In this document: in pieces, positions 24,752 to 33,458 of the stretch
How positions within the stretch are numbered: the stretch's first letter is position 1
Layout of the letters: each line of letters opens with the position of its first letter
Assembly (NCBI GenBank): GCA_022567305.1
Contig: JADFHF010000037.1
Location: 1-36,180, forward strand
Direction of reading: 5' to 3'
DNA from: Bacteroidota bacterium
GTDB lineage: Bacteria; Bacteroidota; Rhodothermia; Rhodothermales; UBA10348
DNA: 36,180 bases
The notes under the pieces: model-generated
Seen by the model: only the letters and a program-made list of their open reading frames with translations
Told to the model about the DNA's origin: nothing
Database searches by the model: none
Program-made: the position numbers and the translations under genes

Positions 24752-25368
24752 ATGCACAACAAATCAACCGTGTTTACCGCCGTTGCGTTCGTTTTTGTCA
24801 GTCTAGGTATTGAAATCGATCTCGCTCAAGCTGCTTAGGCCCCGTTCTAGATCTTTCACCCCGCAGAGACACTGACGGACCTTCACTGACTGATCTTCAG
24901 TTCACAGACAATGGATCCACTACCGTTTTTGCACCAGGATTTCCGGACACAATTGTAAGCGGTGAGGTTGACATCATAGCGAACGCCTTCGATCGCCAAT
25001 TTGTGACCGCAACGCAGAACCACCGAACGGGCGTGCTTCAAATTCAATACGAGGTTGAGTCGCTTCCCTCGGGGGTCGTCGTGAAAACAGGGTCTCTTAT
25101 TGATTTCAGTAGAATCCCGCCAGATAATGTGGCAAGCATTCTATATCGGAACACAGCTCCATTTGATTCCAATAGCAATTACTGTGGATCTGAGGAGTAT
25201 TTCTACGTGCCCACAAACGTTGACGACTCCAACCCTCGCAATTTCGCTGAGACCTATGCCTAGGATACGTCTGCACATGACAACGGGCGATATCGCGTAA
25301 CGGTTACAGTCTGGGATCCGTCGAACAATACCACGTCCATCTCTAAGCAAGTCCGAATTAACAACTAA
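24752..25368 (+). pseudogene. Secreted protein gene broken by a frameshift and an amber codon
   Basis: ATG at 24752 (GGAG nine bases upstream) starts a signal peptide, VFTAVAFVFVSLGIEIDLAQAA, then TAG. One base further the frame is open from 24811: LGPVLDLSPRRDTDGPSLTD, LQFTDNGSTTVFAPGFPDT, VSGEVDIIANAFDRQF, down to AETYA-TAG-DTSAHDNGRYRVTVTVWD and a stop at 25366-25368. A missing base near 24834 (QAA-LGP) and TGG to TAG at 25261 (YA-W-DTS) would restore one ~205-residue secreted beta-sandwich protein. It resembles the C-terminal Ig-like parts of envelope proteins in this group of bacteria; function unknown. Confidence 0.7.
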
Positions 25369-25530
25369 GGTTTTTCGGTTTCAGCTTCTTAATAGTCGTC
25401 CTACCCTACAAGAAAGGCAGTTTCGATTCGCAGCTTTTACTCCAGCATGTCCTAGTTTAAAACACGACCGAAGTGCACATCGGGTAACGCGGAATCACCG
25501 ACGGCAAATTGAATTTGGGGAGGGCACAGT

Positions 25531-26070
25531 ATGGGTCTTGCCAAGGTCAAGGAATCGGATACCCTCGCTGACGAACCAGTGGCTCAGCCTTCTAAAGAAT
25601 CCCAAACGTCAGAAAAGCTCATCGCGGCGCCCCCGCTGTACTACCGACCGGGCGATCACGAACAGTATCCCTGGTCGCCATTGCCGTGGAAAGGCATAAG
25701 CAAAAAGGTTCTTTTTTTCGATCCGTGTAGTGGAGCAACCCTGGACATGGCAAGATTCGAGCTAGGGGCTACATTTCCGGAGCACTTTCATACCACGATG
25801 CAGGCCACGTTCGTATTGAAAGGTCGTCTACAGAAGGACGACGGAGATTCCATGGTCGAGGGTTCCTTCTATCTATCGGAAGCCGGGGAAATACAGAGGT
25901 CCATTGTGGCCGCGACAGAGACCATCCTCTACCGGTATTTCGCTGGAGTACCGGTGTATATCTTCTCAGATGGATCTACATTTATCACCCGACCCGACGG
26001 AAGCGTTTCCGTCGCCGGGCGTCTAGACCTGCTTCGCAAAGGACGGTCTACCAATTTGATTTCGCCTTGA
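25531..26070 (+). CDS. Cupin-domain protein
   Basis: A 179-residue protein whose second half is a single cupin barrel. GATFPEHFHTTMQATFVLKGRL holds H85 and H87 of the first metal motif, but the usual Glu is not at its normal place. The second motif EAGEIQRSIV lacks the usual His (Gln/Arg instead). The closest look is to ChrR/dihydroxyacetophenone-dioxygenase-like cupins, yet an intact metal site is doubtful. The first ~35 residues are Ser/Glu/Lys-rich and probably disordered. GGGGAGG precedes ATG by seven bases, so the start is firm. No operon partner. Confidence 0.8.
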   Translation: MGLAKVKESDTLADEPVAQPSKESQTSEKLIAAPPLYYRPGDHEQYPWSPLPWKGISKKVLFFDPCSGATLDMARFELGATFPEHFHTTMQATFVLKGRLQKDDGDSMVEGSFYLSEAGEIQRSIVAATETILYRYFAGVPVYIFSDGSTFITRPDGSVSVAGRLDLLRKGRSTNLISP

Positions 26071-26116
26071 CGAGATGTAGTTCGCCGCAGCGATTTCGCA
26101 GCTGGAACGTGCCGTT

Positions 26117-26335
26117 TTACTCTTTCCCAGTCGTGTCCCCTTCTGCTGTATATATGGTCGGCGTATCGGACGGTAGCATCTTCACGTTTGTCGGAATGTT
26201 TTTGCTGATTTCGACTTGAAGCGCCGCTTGGACATCCGGGAGGGTAGAGGGATTGTTGGTTCCTACCGCATCGCAACCGCTCAAGGTTGCCACCGCCAGG
26301 CCAACAGCAATAGCTAAGGTATACCTGATTTTCAT
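26117..26335 (-). CDS. Small lipoprotein
   Basis: A 72-residue protein with a lipoprotein signal: MKIRYTLAIAVGLAVATLSGC (lipobox LSGC, Cys21), then a short hydrophilic tail without recognised domain. The frame can be extended upstream to 26545, but those residues do not look like coding sequence and ATG at 26335 gives an ideal signal peptide. It lies convergent to the cupin gene. Function unknown. Confidence 0.6.
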   Translation of the reverse strand: MKIRYTLAIAVGLAVATLSGCDAVGTNNPSTLPDVQAALQVEISKNIPTNVKMLPSDTPTIYTAEGDTTGKE

Positions 26336-26606
26336 TTTCGATTCTCGGCTCGTGAGCGGTCTTGCTCTCACCGAAAGCCCATCGAATGACGGTATTCGAG
26401 GAGTAAGACCAATACTGAGGGATGTTGAAAATGAAATCAACAAAGCCGAAACCCGCGTAGTCGTTTCGCACCATATAAATGGCAACGGTATACATAAATC
26501 GACAGGCCAGACGCCTATTGGTGGCGGATGTCGAACGACCGTCAAATCATTGGGTGGTGCAGGACGACTTGCGACGAGGTGTGAATTCGTCTCTGTGCGA
26601 ACGATT

Positions 26607-27344
26607 CTACGAGCTCAGGTCGCGGGCTTGCTCTTCAATGGCTACACCGTTGTCTGAAACGTCGTCTTCCGTGGGCATCTGCATGACCCCGTTCTTCCAC
26701 GACCAGGCTACGAGAGCCGGACGCCATCGTACATCAACCAGGCTCTTTAACTTATCGACTTGATTACGCACCGTATGCTCCGAGCGACAAACAACATCCG
26801 CAATATGTTTGTTGGTGTGCCCCATCGCCACCAGTTTTAAAACACGTAATAGCGTTGTCGTTATGCCCAGCTCCTCAACTTGCTTTCTGGCGTTCTCCTT
26901 CTCCGAAATGCTTCGCACCTTCTGTCTTTCCTGATTGACGATCTGGATAGAAACGCGTGAACTGATATAGACGCCGCCCTTCATGATTTTTCGAATCGCG
27001 TCGGTGATGTCTTTTAGCGACTCATCCTTCGTGATGTATCCGGGTGCTCCGCTTTCCAGAACGCCAATCACATACTCGGGACTGCTGAACCCGCTTAGTG
27101 GAAGGACGAGCGTCGGAATGGATCTGGCCTGTAATTCTCGGGCAACTTCCAGACCAGAGAAAAGAGGTAACTCCATGTCCAGCACGAGCACGTCGGGTAC
27201 GAGTTTTGCCGCCAATTCAATGGCATCTTTTCCGTTCTCGGCCTCTTCGATGACGACCATATCGGCTTCGCGCTCGATCTGTGCACGAATACCCTCCCGA
27301 AAAGCAGGGTGATCGTCGGCGAGCATTACTCGTATCAAATCCAT
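26607..27344 (-). CDS. NarL/FixJ-type response regulator
   Basis: A 245-residue response regulator. The receiver domain has D10-D11, phosphoacceptor D56 (VLVLDMEL), a Ser in LPLSGF where Thr/Ser is conserved, and K in GYITKDES. A LuxR-type helix-turn-helix follows (~155-200: LLRVLKLVAMGHTNKHIADVV, SEHTVRNQVDKL), with a variant first helix (GITTTLLRVL rather than LTxREREVL), then a ~45-residue acidic tail beyond the usual end. It starts 31 bases after the sensor-kinase stop, so the two form one operon and a cognate pair. DNA targets are unknown. Confidence 0.9.
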   Translation of the reverse strand: MDLIRVMLADDHPAFREGIRAQIEREADMVVIEEAENGKDAIELAAKLVPDVLVLDMELPLFSGLEVARELQARSIPTLVLPLSGFSSPEYVIGVLESGAPGYITKDESLKDITDAIRKIMKGGVYISSRVSIQIVNQERQKVRSISEKENARKQVEELGITTTLLRVLKLVAMGHTNKHIADVVCRSEHTVRNQVDKLKSLVDVRWRPALVAWSWKNGVMQMPTEDDVSDNGVAIEEQARDLSS

Positions 27345-27375
27345 GAGAGTGTCATTTTAGCTTGTTGGTAAGATA

Positions 27376-30300
27376 TCACGTTTCGCCTCGAGACAAAATA
27401 CGACCTACGCGAGCAATACGGTTGTGAAGCCGCACCGATAAGCTGGCTTCAAGTGGGATCGTAACCAATATTTGGGTCCCTTTACCGGGGGTGGAATTCA
27501 CCCGTAAAGTCCCTCCCGCTGATTCAGCCCACTCCGAGATACCGAGCATACCATATTGCTTGTTTCTAGCGAGCATTACCCAATTGTTCGGCTCCTTAAA
27601 TCCGTTACCATCATCACGAATTTCAAGGCTGAGAGACGCCACGTCGTATCGAACAGAAATCCACGCATTCTTGGCCTCAGCATGTCTCAAAACATTACTG
27701 ATCGCCCCCTGGTAGATCCGGAAAAGCGTTAACCTCAACTGATCTGGTAATTCAGGCCCCTCGCCGTGAAAATCGAAATGAATCGTAAGATCTTCGATCC
27801 CGTTTTGCAGCGAATGCACATGATCCCTGATGGCAGGCTCAAGCCCAAAAGGGCCGATGGTAGGAGGGCGAAGCTCTCCGATGAGACTCCGAAGATCATC
27901 ACCTGTCTGCCTTAAAAGCTGCTTGGCAGCTTCAAGTCCATTTTCCCTGTTTTCAGGAGGAATCACCGACTCCAGCAGTTCCAACTTGTGCTGTACCGCA
28001 TACAAATTTTGAAGTGGGGCATCATGAATCACTCTTGTGATCAGCAGCCGTTCTTTTTCGCGTCCCTCTGCTAGCATCTGTCGCTTTTCATGGGCTTTCA
28101 TTTTACGTTGCATAGCGCCGTACCAGATGATCACGGCGAAAACGCTGGAAAGCCCAATAATAAAAAAGCTCAGAAAAAACGCCGTTCTCCACCAGGGAGG
28201 CGAGATGGAAACGAAGAAAGTCGATTCGGTCCAGTTTATTCCATCGGCGGTCGCCTGCACATTTAATTCCAACTCTCCAGATCGTCCTTCAACGTTTGCA
28301 TACCGGGCACGACCGGCAGCTCCTCGACTGAACCGACTTCCGTCTTCGAATTCCGAAAGGATTATTTGAAAGACGTGCTCTGACGGAGCAGAATAGTCCA
28401 AGAGCGCGAATTCGAACGAAAACAATCCGTCTCGGTGGGACAGTTCAATCGTTTCACCCGGATAAACATCCGTTCGAATGGTATTACCACGCACCAAAAC
28501 CGAAGTCATAACGAGTGCGGGAGGTTCACTGCTTATTGTTAATGCGGAGACGGGGAATTCCAGGTACCCAACTTTTCCCCCCGCGGTGATTATCCCTTCG
28601 GTTGAAAGGGATAGCGTTCCCAAATTGAACTGAAGATCAGGGAGGCCATTAAGCTGACCATAATTAATGAAGGTATTCGTGTCACGGCTAAATCGTGAAA
28701 TACCGTGGCTCGTAGTCAACCATAATTTATCACCCTGACCAACAGCCAGGCCCAGAACCGCTCCTCCCGGGAGACCGTCAAGGGACGAAAAGACTCGGAG
28801 ACTTTCGCCAGCATATCGGACAAGTCCTCCGTACGTCCCGATCCAAATAATTCCAGCCGCATCTTCTGTGATCGAGGTCACCCGATTTAAAGCGGCAACG
28901 AGCGTACCTCCCTGTGTCAGATCAATGCGATCAATGGTCGAGGTTGCTGGATCGAGGACGTTTACGCCGCTGTCAAACGTGCCTATCCAGATCCTACCGT
29001 CTTGGCTTTGATATAACGTGCCGATGTGATCGTCACTGATCGTAGCTGCATCGTTTTCCCTTGTTCGGTAGCGCTTGGCCTCACCGCTTCGAGGATCTAA
29101 TCGGTTTAGACCACCTCCGTCCGTTCCTATCCAGACCACTCCCGAGTCGCCCACAACTAAGCTATGTACCGCGTTGCTGCTAAGACTAATGGGATTGTCC
29201 GGATCGTTCTTATAGTGCGTGAATGTTTCAGATTTCGGATCGAAAACGGAGACACCTGCATCAGGACTTCCTAACCAAAGGCGACCAGCATCATCCTCGT
29301 CCAGTGCAAAAATCAGATCGCTGGGTATTGAATTCGTCTCTCCAGTCAGATGGCGAAACACAGAAAATTCGGAGTTGCTTCGGTCAAATTTGGTCAGACC
29401 CCCGCTCGTGCCGATCCAGATGATATCGGGCGCGACAGAACTCGTTTTAATCGCGCGAACATCGTTGCTACTCAGTGATACATCAGCGAACGGTTCGCTA
29501 ACGAAGTGATCGAAGGCCTCCGAATGGAGATTGTATCTGTCCACTCCGTTCTCGGTAGCAATCCAGAGCATCCCGGCACGATCCTCGAAGATTGCATCCA
29601 CGATGTTGTTCGACAGGCTTTGAGGATTCGTGGGATCGTGCAAAAATCGAGTAAACGTTCCAGACTCGCGTTCGAATCGGTTGACACCTCCGTCGTAAGT
29701 CCCAATCCAAATCTTGCCTTGCCGATCTTCGTGAATTGCCCAGACTTTGTTGTCCGCAAGACTCGCGGGATCATCCGGATCGCTGCGATAACGCTTGAAT
29801 TCGTCGGTTGTCTGATTCCAGACGATGAATCCGCTTGTTGTGCCGAGAAGGAGGTTTCCGTACTGATCTTCGTTTAGGGCCCGTACCCGACCCGTAATCC
29901 GTCCAATTTCGGCATGAAGTTCGGAGACGCGAGTGACCTCATCGTTCAATGGGTCTAAGATGCTCAGACCGTCCTTCCAGGACGCAACCCATATGTTACC
30001 GTCAGAATCTTCGAAGATCCGCTCAACTGAGTCGCTCGTTATCGTACTCGTGGATGTCGAGTCATGTAGAAAGTGGGTGAACCGACCTGTTTCAGGATCG
30101 AGTCGGCTGAGTCCACCATCTGTTGCGATCCAAATTCTACCATTCCGATCTTGCAATAGACCATTCGTATTTCCCGAAAGTAGACCCTTCCCGGTAGATT
30201 TTCCGCTAAAAGGAAATCGGACAATCGCCACGGAATCTGCAGGCATCATGTTGATTCCAGCGTTTCGCGTTCCAATCCAGATATTTCCTTCTCTGTCCTC

Positions 30301-30588
30301 CAATAGAGAAGTAATCCAATTGTCAGAGAGCGAATTCTGATTGGTCGGCTGGTGATAAAAGTGCCTGAATGAGTGACCGTCGAACCGATCGAGGCCGTTT
30401 TTCGTCCCGAACCACATGAATCCGTGTCGATCTTGAATGATCGCATAGACATCAGCGTGAGATAGGCCGTCCTGAGTCGAAAGATGTTCGAAGCGAGCTC
30501 GCGTGGACTGCGCTACGGACTCCCCGACGAAGAAAATTGCCAGGATTATTAGGGGCGCTCTGTTGAGGTAGACCTGCAAACCGAACAC
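27376..30588 (-). CDS. Sensor histidine kinase with two-component-regulator propeller
   Basis: A 1070-residue membrane sensor. After a signal sequence (APLIILAIFFVGESVAQS), about 13-14 propeller repeats occupy ~30-700, each with a D-x-x-G-x-(I/L)-W-(I/V)-(G/A)-T core. A Y_Y_Y-like beta domain follows (~700-795), a transmembrane helix (~800-825), then a HisKA_3 dimerisation helix with VIHDAPLQN (His ~854) and a HATPase_c domain (NVLRHAEAKNAW, IRDDGNGFKEP, GMLGISEWAESAGG, GKGTQILVTIPL). Such proteins sense a periplasmic ligand, often a polysaccharide product, and phosphorylate the partner regulator downstream. GTG at 30588 has no clear ribosome-binding site. Ligand unknown; there is no neighbouring glycan locus on this side. 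Confidence 0.92.
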   Translation of the reverse strand: MFGLQVYLNRAPLIILAIFFVGESVAQSTRARFEHLSTQDGLSHADVYAIIQDRHGFMWFGTKNGLDRFDGHSFRHFYHQPTNQNSLSDNWITSLLEDREGNIWIGTRNAGINMMPADSVAIVRFPFSGKSTGKGLLSGNTNGLLQDRNGRIWIATDGGLSRLDPETGRFTHFLHDSTSTSTITSDSVERIFEDSDGNIWVASWKDGLSILDPLNDEVTRVSELHAEIGRITGRVRALNEDQYGNLLLGTTSGFIVWNQTTDEFKRYRSDPDDPASLADNKVWAIHEDRQGKIWIGTYDGGVNRFERESGTFTRFLHDPTNPQSLSNNIVDAIFEDRAGMLWIATENGVDRYNLHSEAFDHFVSEPFADVSLSSNDVRAIKTSSVAPDIIWIGTSGGLTKFDRSNSEFSVFRHLTGETNSIPSDLIFALDEDDAGRLWLGSPDAGVSVFDPKSETFTHYKNDPDNPISLSSNAVHSLVVGDSGVVWIGTDGGGLNRLDPRSGEAKRYRTRENDAATISDDHIGTLYQSQDGRIWIGTFDSGVNVLDPATSTIDRIDLTQGGTLVAALNRVTSITEDAAGIIWIGTYGGLVRYAGESLRVFSSLDGLPGGAVLGLAVGQGDKLWLTTSHGISRFSRDTNTFINYGQLNGLPDLQFNLGTLSLSTEGIITAGGKVGYLEFPVSALTISSEPPALVMTSVLVRGNTIRTDVYPGETIELSHRDGLFSFEFALLDYSAPSEHVFQIILSEFEDGSRFSRGAAGRARYANVEGRSGELELNVQATADGINWTESTFFVSISPPWWRTAFFLSFFIIGLSSVFAVIIWYGAMQRKMKAHEKRQMLAEGREKERLLITRVIHDAPLQNLYAVQHKLELLESVIPPENRENGLEAAKQLLRQTGDDLRSLIGELRPPTIGPFGLEPAIRDHVHSLQNGIEDLTIHFDFHGEGPELPDQLRLTLFRIYQGAISNVLRHAEAKNAWISVRYDVASLSLEIRDDGNGFKEPNNWVMLARNKQYGMLGISEWAESAGGTLRVNSTPGKGTQILVTIPLEASLSVRLHNRIARVGRILSRGET

Positions 30589-30823
30589 GGCGAGATTCTA
30601 AAGGCCAACATCGAGGGACGCTGGTTTTTTTGCGTCTGGAGTCGCACAAGCCAGTATCACGGTGTAAACCTACGAAAACAATAGGGTATGGTGCATAAGG
30701 TGAAAGAACTAGAGTTTGGGCCATTATACACTAGTGTCGGGACGGAAAACGTTGCCATAAATTCTTTACGACCGGAAATCGACTTTGCGTAGTAAATGAA
30801 GCGTTGGGTTCCCAAACACTGAC
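30589..30823. other. Upstream region of the sensor kinase
   Basis: About 235 bases before the sensor-kinase start. A short frame here has no recognised motif. It should contain the promoter of the sensor-kinase/regulator operon, but no clear element can be named. It ends where DUF2779 fragment B begins. Confidence 0.4.
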
Positions 30824-31036
30824 AAGAAAGGAGTCACTTGGGGCAAGAAAGGGATCTCGAGCGATTGGGTGGACAACATCGCCATCGTCGCCTATCAGAC
30901 GATGGTCCTGAGGGAAGTCTTTCCGGGCAAGACGATCACGCCCTATCTCTTCATGCCCGACAACACCAAGACCACATCCATTGATCTGCTATATAAATAT
31001 TTCAGGCTGAACAAGCACGTCAATCCGTCGAATTTC
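30824..31036 (+). pseudogene. DUF2779 gene fragment B (middle region)
   Basis: Matches the intact gene at ~2635-2847 with ~85% nucleotide identity by eye: KKGVTWGKKGI, VAYQTMVLREVFPGKTITPY, LFMPDNTKTTSIDLL, LNKHVNPS. It has no start and no continuation: the frame ends at TAG a few codons after NPS. In the parent, fragment A (373-516) ends only about 26 bases before fragment B begins, so the two look like halves of one former gene copy now 30 kb apart. Confidence 0.8.
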
Positions 31037-31130
31037 ACCCAAGCGTAGTAAAAGCCTAGATTCGTTTCTGAAGTTAACCCGTTTTACTGGACAGTTAACG
31101 GCTTGTTGATTGGGGTTGTACCTGCACCCT

Positions 31131-31158
31131 ACTTTTCATCGCAAATGCGACGAAAAGT
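31131..31158. repeat. Inverted repeat (hairpin)
   Basis: ACTTTTCATCGC and GCGACGAAAAGT pair over 12 bases with one A:C mismatch around a four-base AAAT loop. There is no T-run after it, so a classical intrinsic terminator is not supported. It sits between DUF2779 fragment B and iadA. Confidence 0.6.
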
Positions 31159-31438
31159 GAACGCTTGTTTCAGCAACACCATCGTGTTCGTTTCTGAAAA
31201 ATGGCCGGCCGTTAGTTTGTAGAAATCCGTCCCCGTTGGAACCTGGGAGGCGTCCCGCCTTGAACTCGTTCGAGGCTGCCGCCGAAGATCGCTAACCGGA
31301 GAAGACCTTCTTCATCGATGTGGATCGATTGAATCTGGCCGTCTCCTTTGTTTGTCGTATCCCCAGTGAATTAATAGAATTAAGCAGTCTGATATTCTCT
31401 TTGTGGAGTATCATTGGCGTCCCACTACCCACCGTGCA
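31159..31438. other. Upstream region of the cyanophycin operon
   Basis: A 280-base stretch. TTCGTTTCTGAA occurs at about 31062 and 31188, a direct repeat flanking the hairpin. On the minus strand 31220-31371 there is an open frame without start (QIQSIHIDEEGLLRLAIFGG) that may be a leftover gene end; not identified. The iadA promoter should lie near 31390. Confidence 0.4.
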
Positions 31439-32599
31439 ATGCTCACACTTCTAACCAACGCCGATGTGTTCGCACCGGAGCCTCTCGGACTCCGACATGT
31501 CCTCGTTGCAGGCGATCAGATTGTCTTCATGGATGAGCGTTGTCCCGTGCTGGACGATGCGCTGAACGTCGACCTGATGGACCTCGATGGGGCACGGCTT
31601 ATCCCGGGATTTATTGATGCCCACGCGCATTTGACGGGCGGCGGAGGCGAAGCCGGATACGAAACGTCCGTTCCGGCTCCACTGCTGTCAGAGTTTACCC
31701 GAGCGGGTGTGACGACGGTCATTGGACTTCTCGGCACGGACGACCTGGTTAGGACAACGTCTTCCCTGATTTCCCGCATCAAAGCGCTGAGGGCCGAAGG
31801 CTTGAGTGCGTTCGGATATACGGGGGGGTATCACATTCCTCCAATGACACTGACCGGAACGGTCCGAAGTGATATCGTTCACATAGAAGAGTTGATTGGT
31901 GTCGGCGAGTTGGCCATTTCAGATCATCGATCGAGCCAGCCAACACTTCAGGACGTGCTTCGCCTGGCCAGCGAAGCCCACGTGGCAGGCCTGATGACCG
32001 GAAAAGCGGGCGTCGTCCATTTTCATGTTGGTGACGGCGTGCGGGGACTTGAATTGATCCGAGAGGCGCTTGACGTTTCAGAGCTGCCTCCCCGCGTTTA
32101 TTATCCGACCCACGTAAATCGTCGCAAGGCGCTTTTCGAGGAAGCATGCGATCTCGCCAGAAGTGGATGCAGCATCGACATTACCGCGTTCCCTAAATCG
32201 GAAGAGGAGGATACGTATTCGGCAGATGAGGCCCTGTCTCGTTATCTGGATACCGATTGCCCGGTTGAAGGCGTGACGATCAGTTCGGATGGCGGCGGAT
32301 GCCTTCCCGTATTTGATAAACAGGGAAATCCTGTCAGTCTGGATTATGCTCGCGCTTCGGCTCTTTCCGAAACTCTGAGGTCGCTCATTAAGCAGGGTTC
32401 GGATCTTGGCGCGGTTCTTCCCGCGTTTACCAGCAACGTTGCACGAATCCTCCGTCTGTCCCACAAGGGTTCAATTGCTCCCGGAATGGATGCGGATCTG
32501 GTCGTTCTTGGAGAAGACCACTTACCGGAACACGTCATGGCCCGTGGCCGGTGGCACGTGAAAAATAAACAACCTATAGTTAGAGGCACATTCGAGTAA
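31439..32599 (+). CDS. iadA: Isoaspartyl dipeptidase (beta-aspartyl dipeptidase)
   Basis: Zinc amidohydrolase that splits beta-Asp-X dipeptides, including the beta-Asp-Arg released from cyanophycin. Seen: the metal-binding IPGFIDAHAHLTGGGGEAGYET, YTGGYHIPPMTLTGTVRSDI, ISDHRSSQPT, VHFHVGDG, YPTHVNR, TISSDGGG with the metal-binding Asp, and a C-terminal GSIAPGMDADLVVL. Length (386 residues from ATG at 31439) fits; an in-frame GTG at 31403 would add 12 residues before the typical MLTLLTNADVF start. It is followed one base later by cphB, so it is the first gene of a three-gene operon for cyanophycin turnover. Confidence 0.93.
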   Translation: MLTLLTNADVFAPEPLGLRHVLVAGDQIVFMDERCPVLDDALNVDLMDLDGARLIPGFIDAHAHLTGGGGEAGYETSVPAPLLSEFTRAGVTTVIGLLGTDDLVRTTSSLISRIKALRAEGLSAFGYTGGYHIPPMTLTGTVRSDIVHIEELIGVGELAISDHRSSQPTLQDVLRLASEAHVAGLMTGKAGVVHFHVGDGVRGLELIREALDVSELPPRVYYPTHVNRRKALFEEACDLARSGCSIDITAFPKSEEEDTYSADEALSRYLDTDCPVEGVTISSDGGGCLPVFDKQGNPVSLDYARASALSETLRSLIKQGSDLGAVLPAFTSNVARILRLSHKGSIAPGMDADLVVLGEDHLPEHVMARGRWHVKNKQPIVRGTFE

Positions 32600-32600
32600 C

Positions 32601-33458
32601 ATGTTGAAGATGCGTCCCGCGCGCAGTACTGGAGATTCGCAGCGCGGTTTTTTGATTCCGATTGGCGGTGCCGAGGAAAAAGAGACCAACCCGGTCATCC
32701 TGGAACGATTTGTTGAACTGTGCGGGGGATCGAGTGCCAACATCGTGGTCATCCCAACGGCATCGAGAATGGCGGATACGGGATCGCTCTATGTTGAGTT
32801 GTTCGAAGACATGGGCGCGGCTCATGTGGATTTCATGCAGCTCAAGACCCGCGCAGATTGCGATCGCATGTCCAATCTGAAGCGTCTCGACAAAGCAACG
32901 GGCATTTTTATTACAGGAGGCAATCAATTGCGCCTCTCCACGATCATTGGCGGGACACCGATGGCCGATCAGATCCGTCATTTGAATGCCCACGCCGTAC
33001 ATATTGCTGGAACCTCTGCTGGAGCGGCCATCCTACCTGAGCACATGATCGCCGGCGGCAGCACAGGCCCGACGCCGACTCTGGACAAAGTCACTCTCTC
33101 GCCCGGCCTGGGCCTCATCAATTCCCTTGTCATTGACCAGCACTTCCGGGAGCGGGATCGACTCGGCCGACTCCTCGCCGCGTTGGCCTACAATCCATAT
33201 GCATGTGGACTGGGAGTTGACGAAGACACGGCGGCGTTCATTGATCCCTATGGCGTCCTCGAAGTAGTGGGAAGCGGTGGAGTGACGATTGTGGATCCTT
33301 CGGATATTACATACTCTTCGATCGCTGAAATTCGCAACGGAGACGTGGTGACACTGACCAACGTGCGCTTGCACATCCTGGCGTCAGGGGCGCGATTTGA
33401 TATCCAATCGCGCCGGCCCCTTATTGAACGTGTACTTGAGTCCGAGGAAGAAGCATGA
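32601..33458 (+). CDS. cphB: Cyanophycinase
   Basis: Serine-type exopeptidase of peptidase family S51 that degrades cyanophycin (multi-L-arginyl-poly-L-aspartate) to beta-Asp-Arg dipeptides in the cytoplasm. Seen: GFLIPIGGAEEK, VVIPTASR, IFITGGNQLRL, and the nucleophile motif GTSAGAA with Ser139, then LGLINSLVIDQHFRERDRLGRL, GLGVDEDTA. 285 residues, normal for the family. ATG at 32601 lies one base after the iadA stop; its own stop overlaps the cphA start (ATGA). Cyanophycin catabolism and synthesis are therefore coupled in one operon. Confidence 0.94.
   Translation: MLKMRPARSTGDSQRGFLIPIGGAEEKETNPVILERFVELCGGSSANIVVIPTASRMADTGSLYVELFEDMGAAHVDFMQLKTRADCDRMSNLKRLDKATGIFITGGNQLRLSTIIGGTPMADQIRHLNAHAVHIAGTSAGAAILPEHMIAGGSTGPTPTLDKVTLSPGLGLINSLVIDQHFRERDRLGRLLAALAYNPYACGLGVDEDTAAFIDPYGVLEVVGSGGVTIVDPSDITYSSIAEIRNGDVVTLTNVRLHILASGARFDIQSRRPLIERVLESEEEA

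Noticed and set aside
31220-31371. Minus-strand frame without start (SIHIDEEGLLRLAIFGG)
   Set aside because: About 50 codons, no start and no family; noted as possible leftover only.
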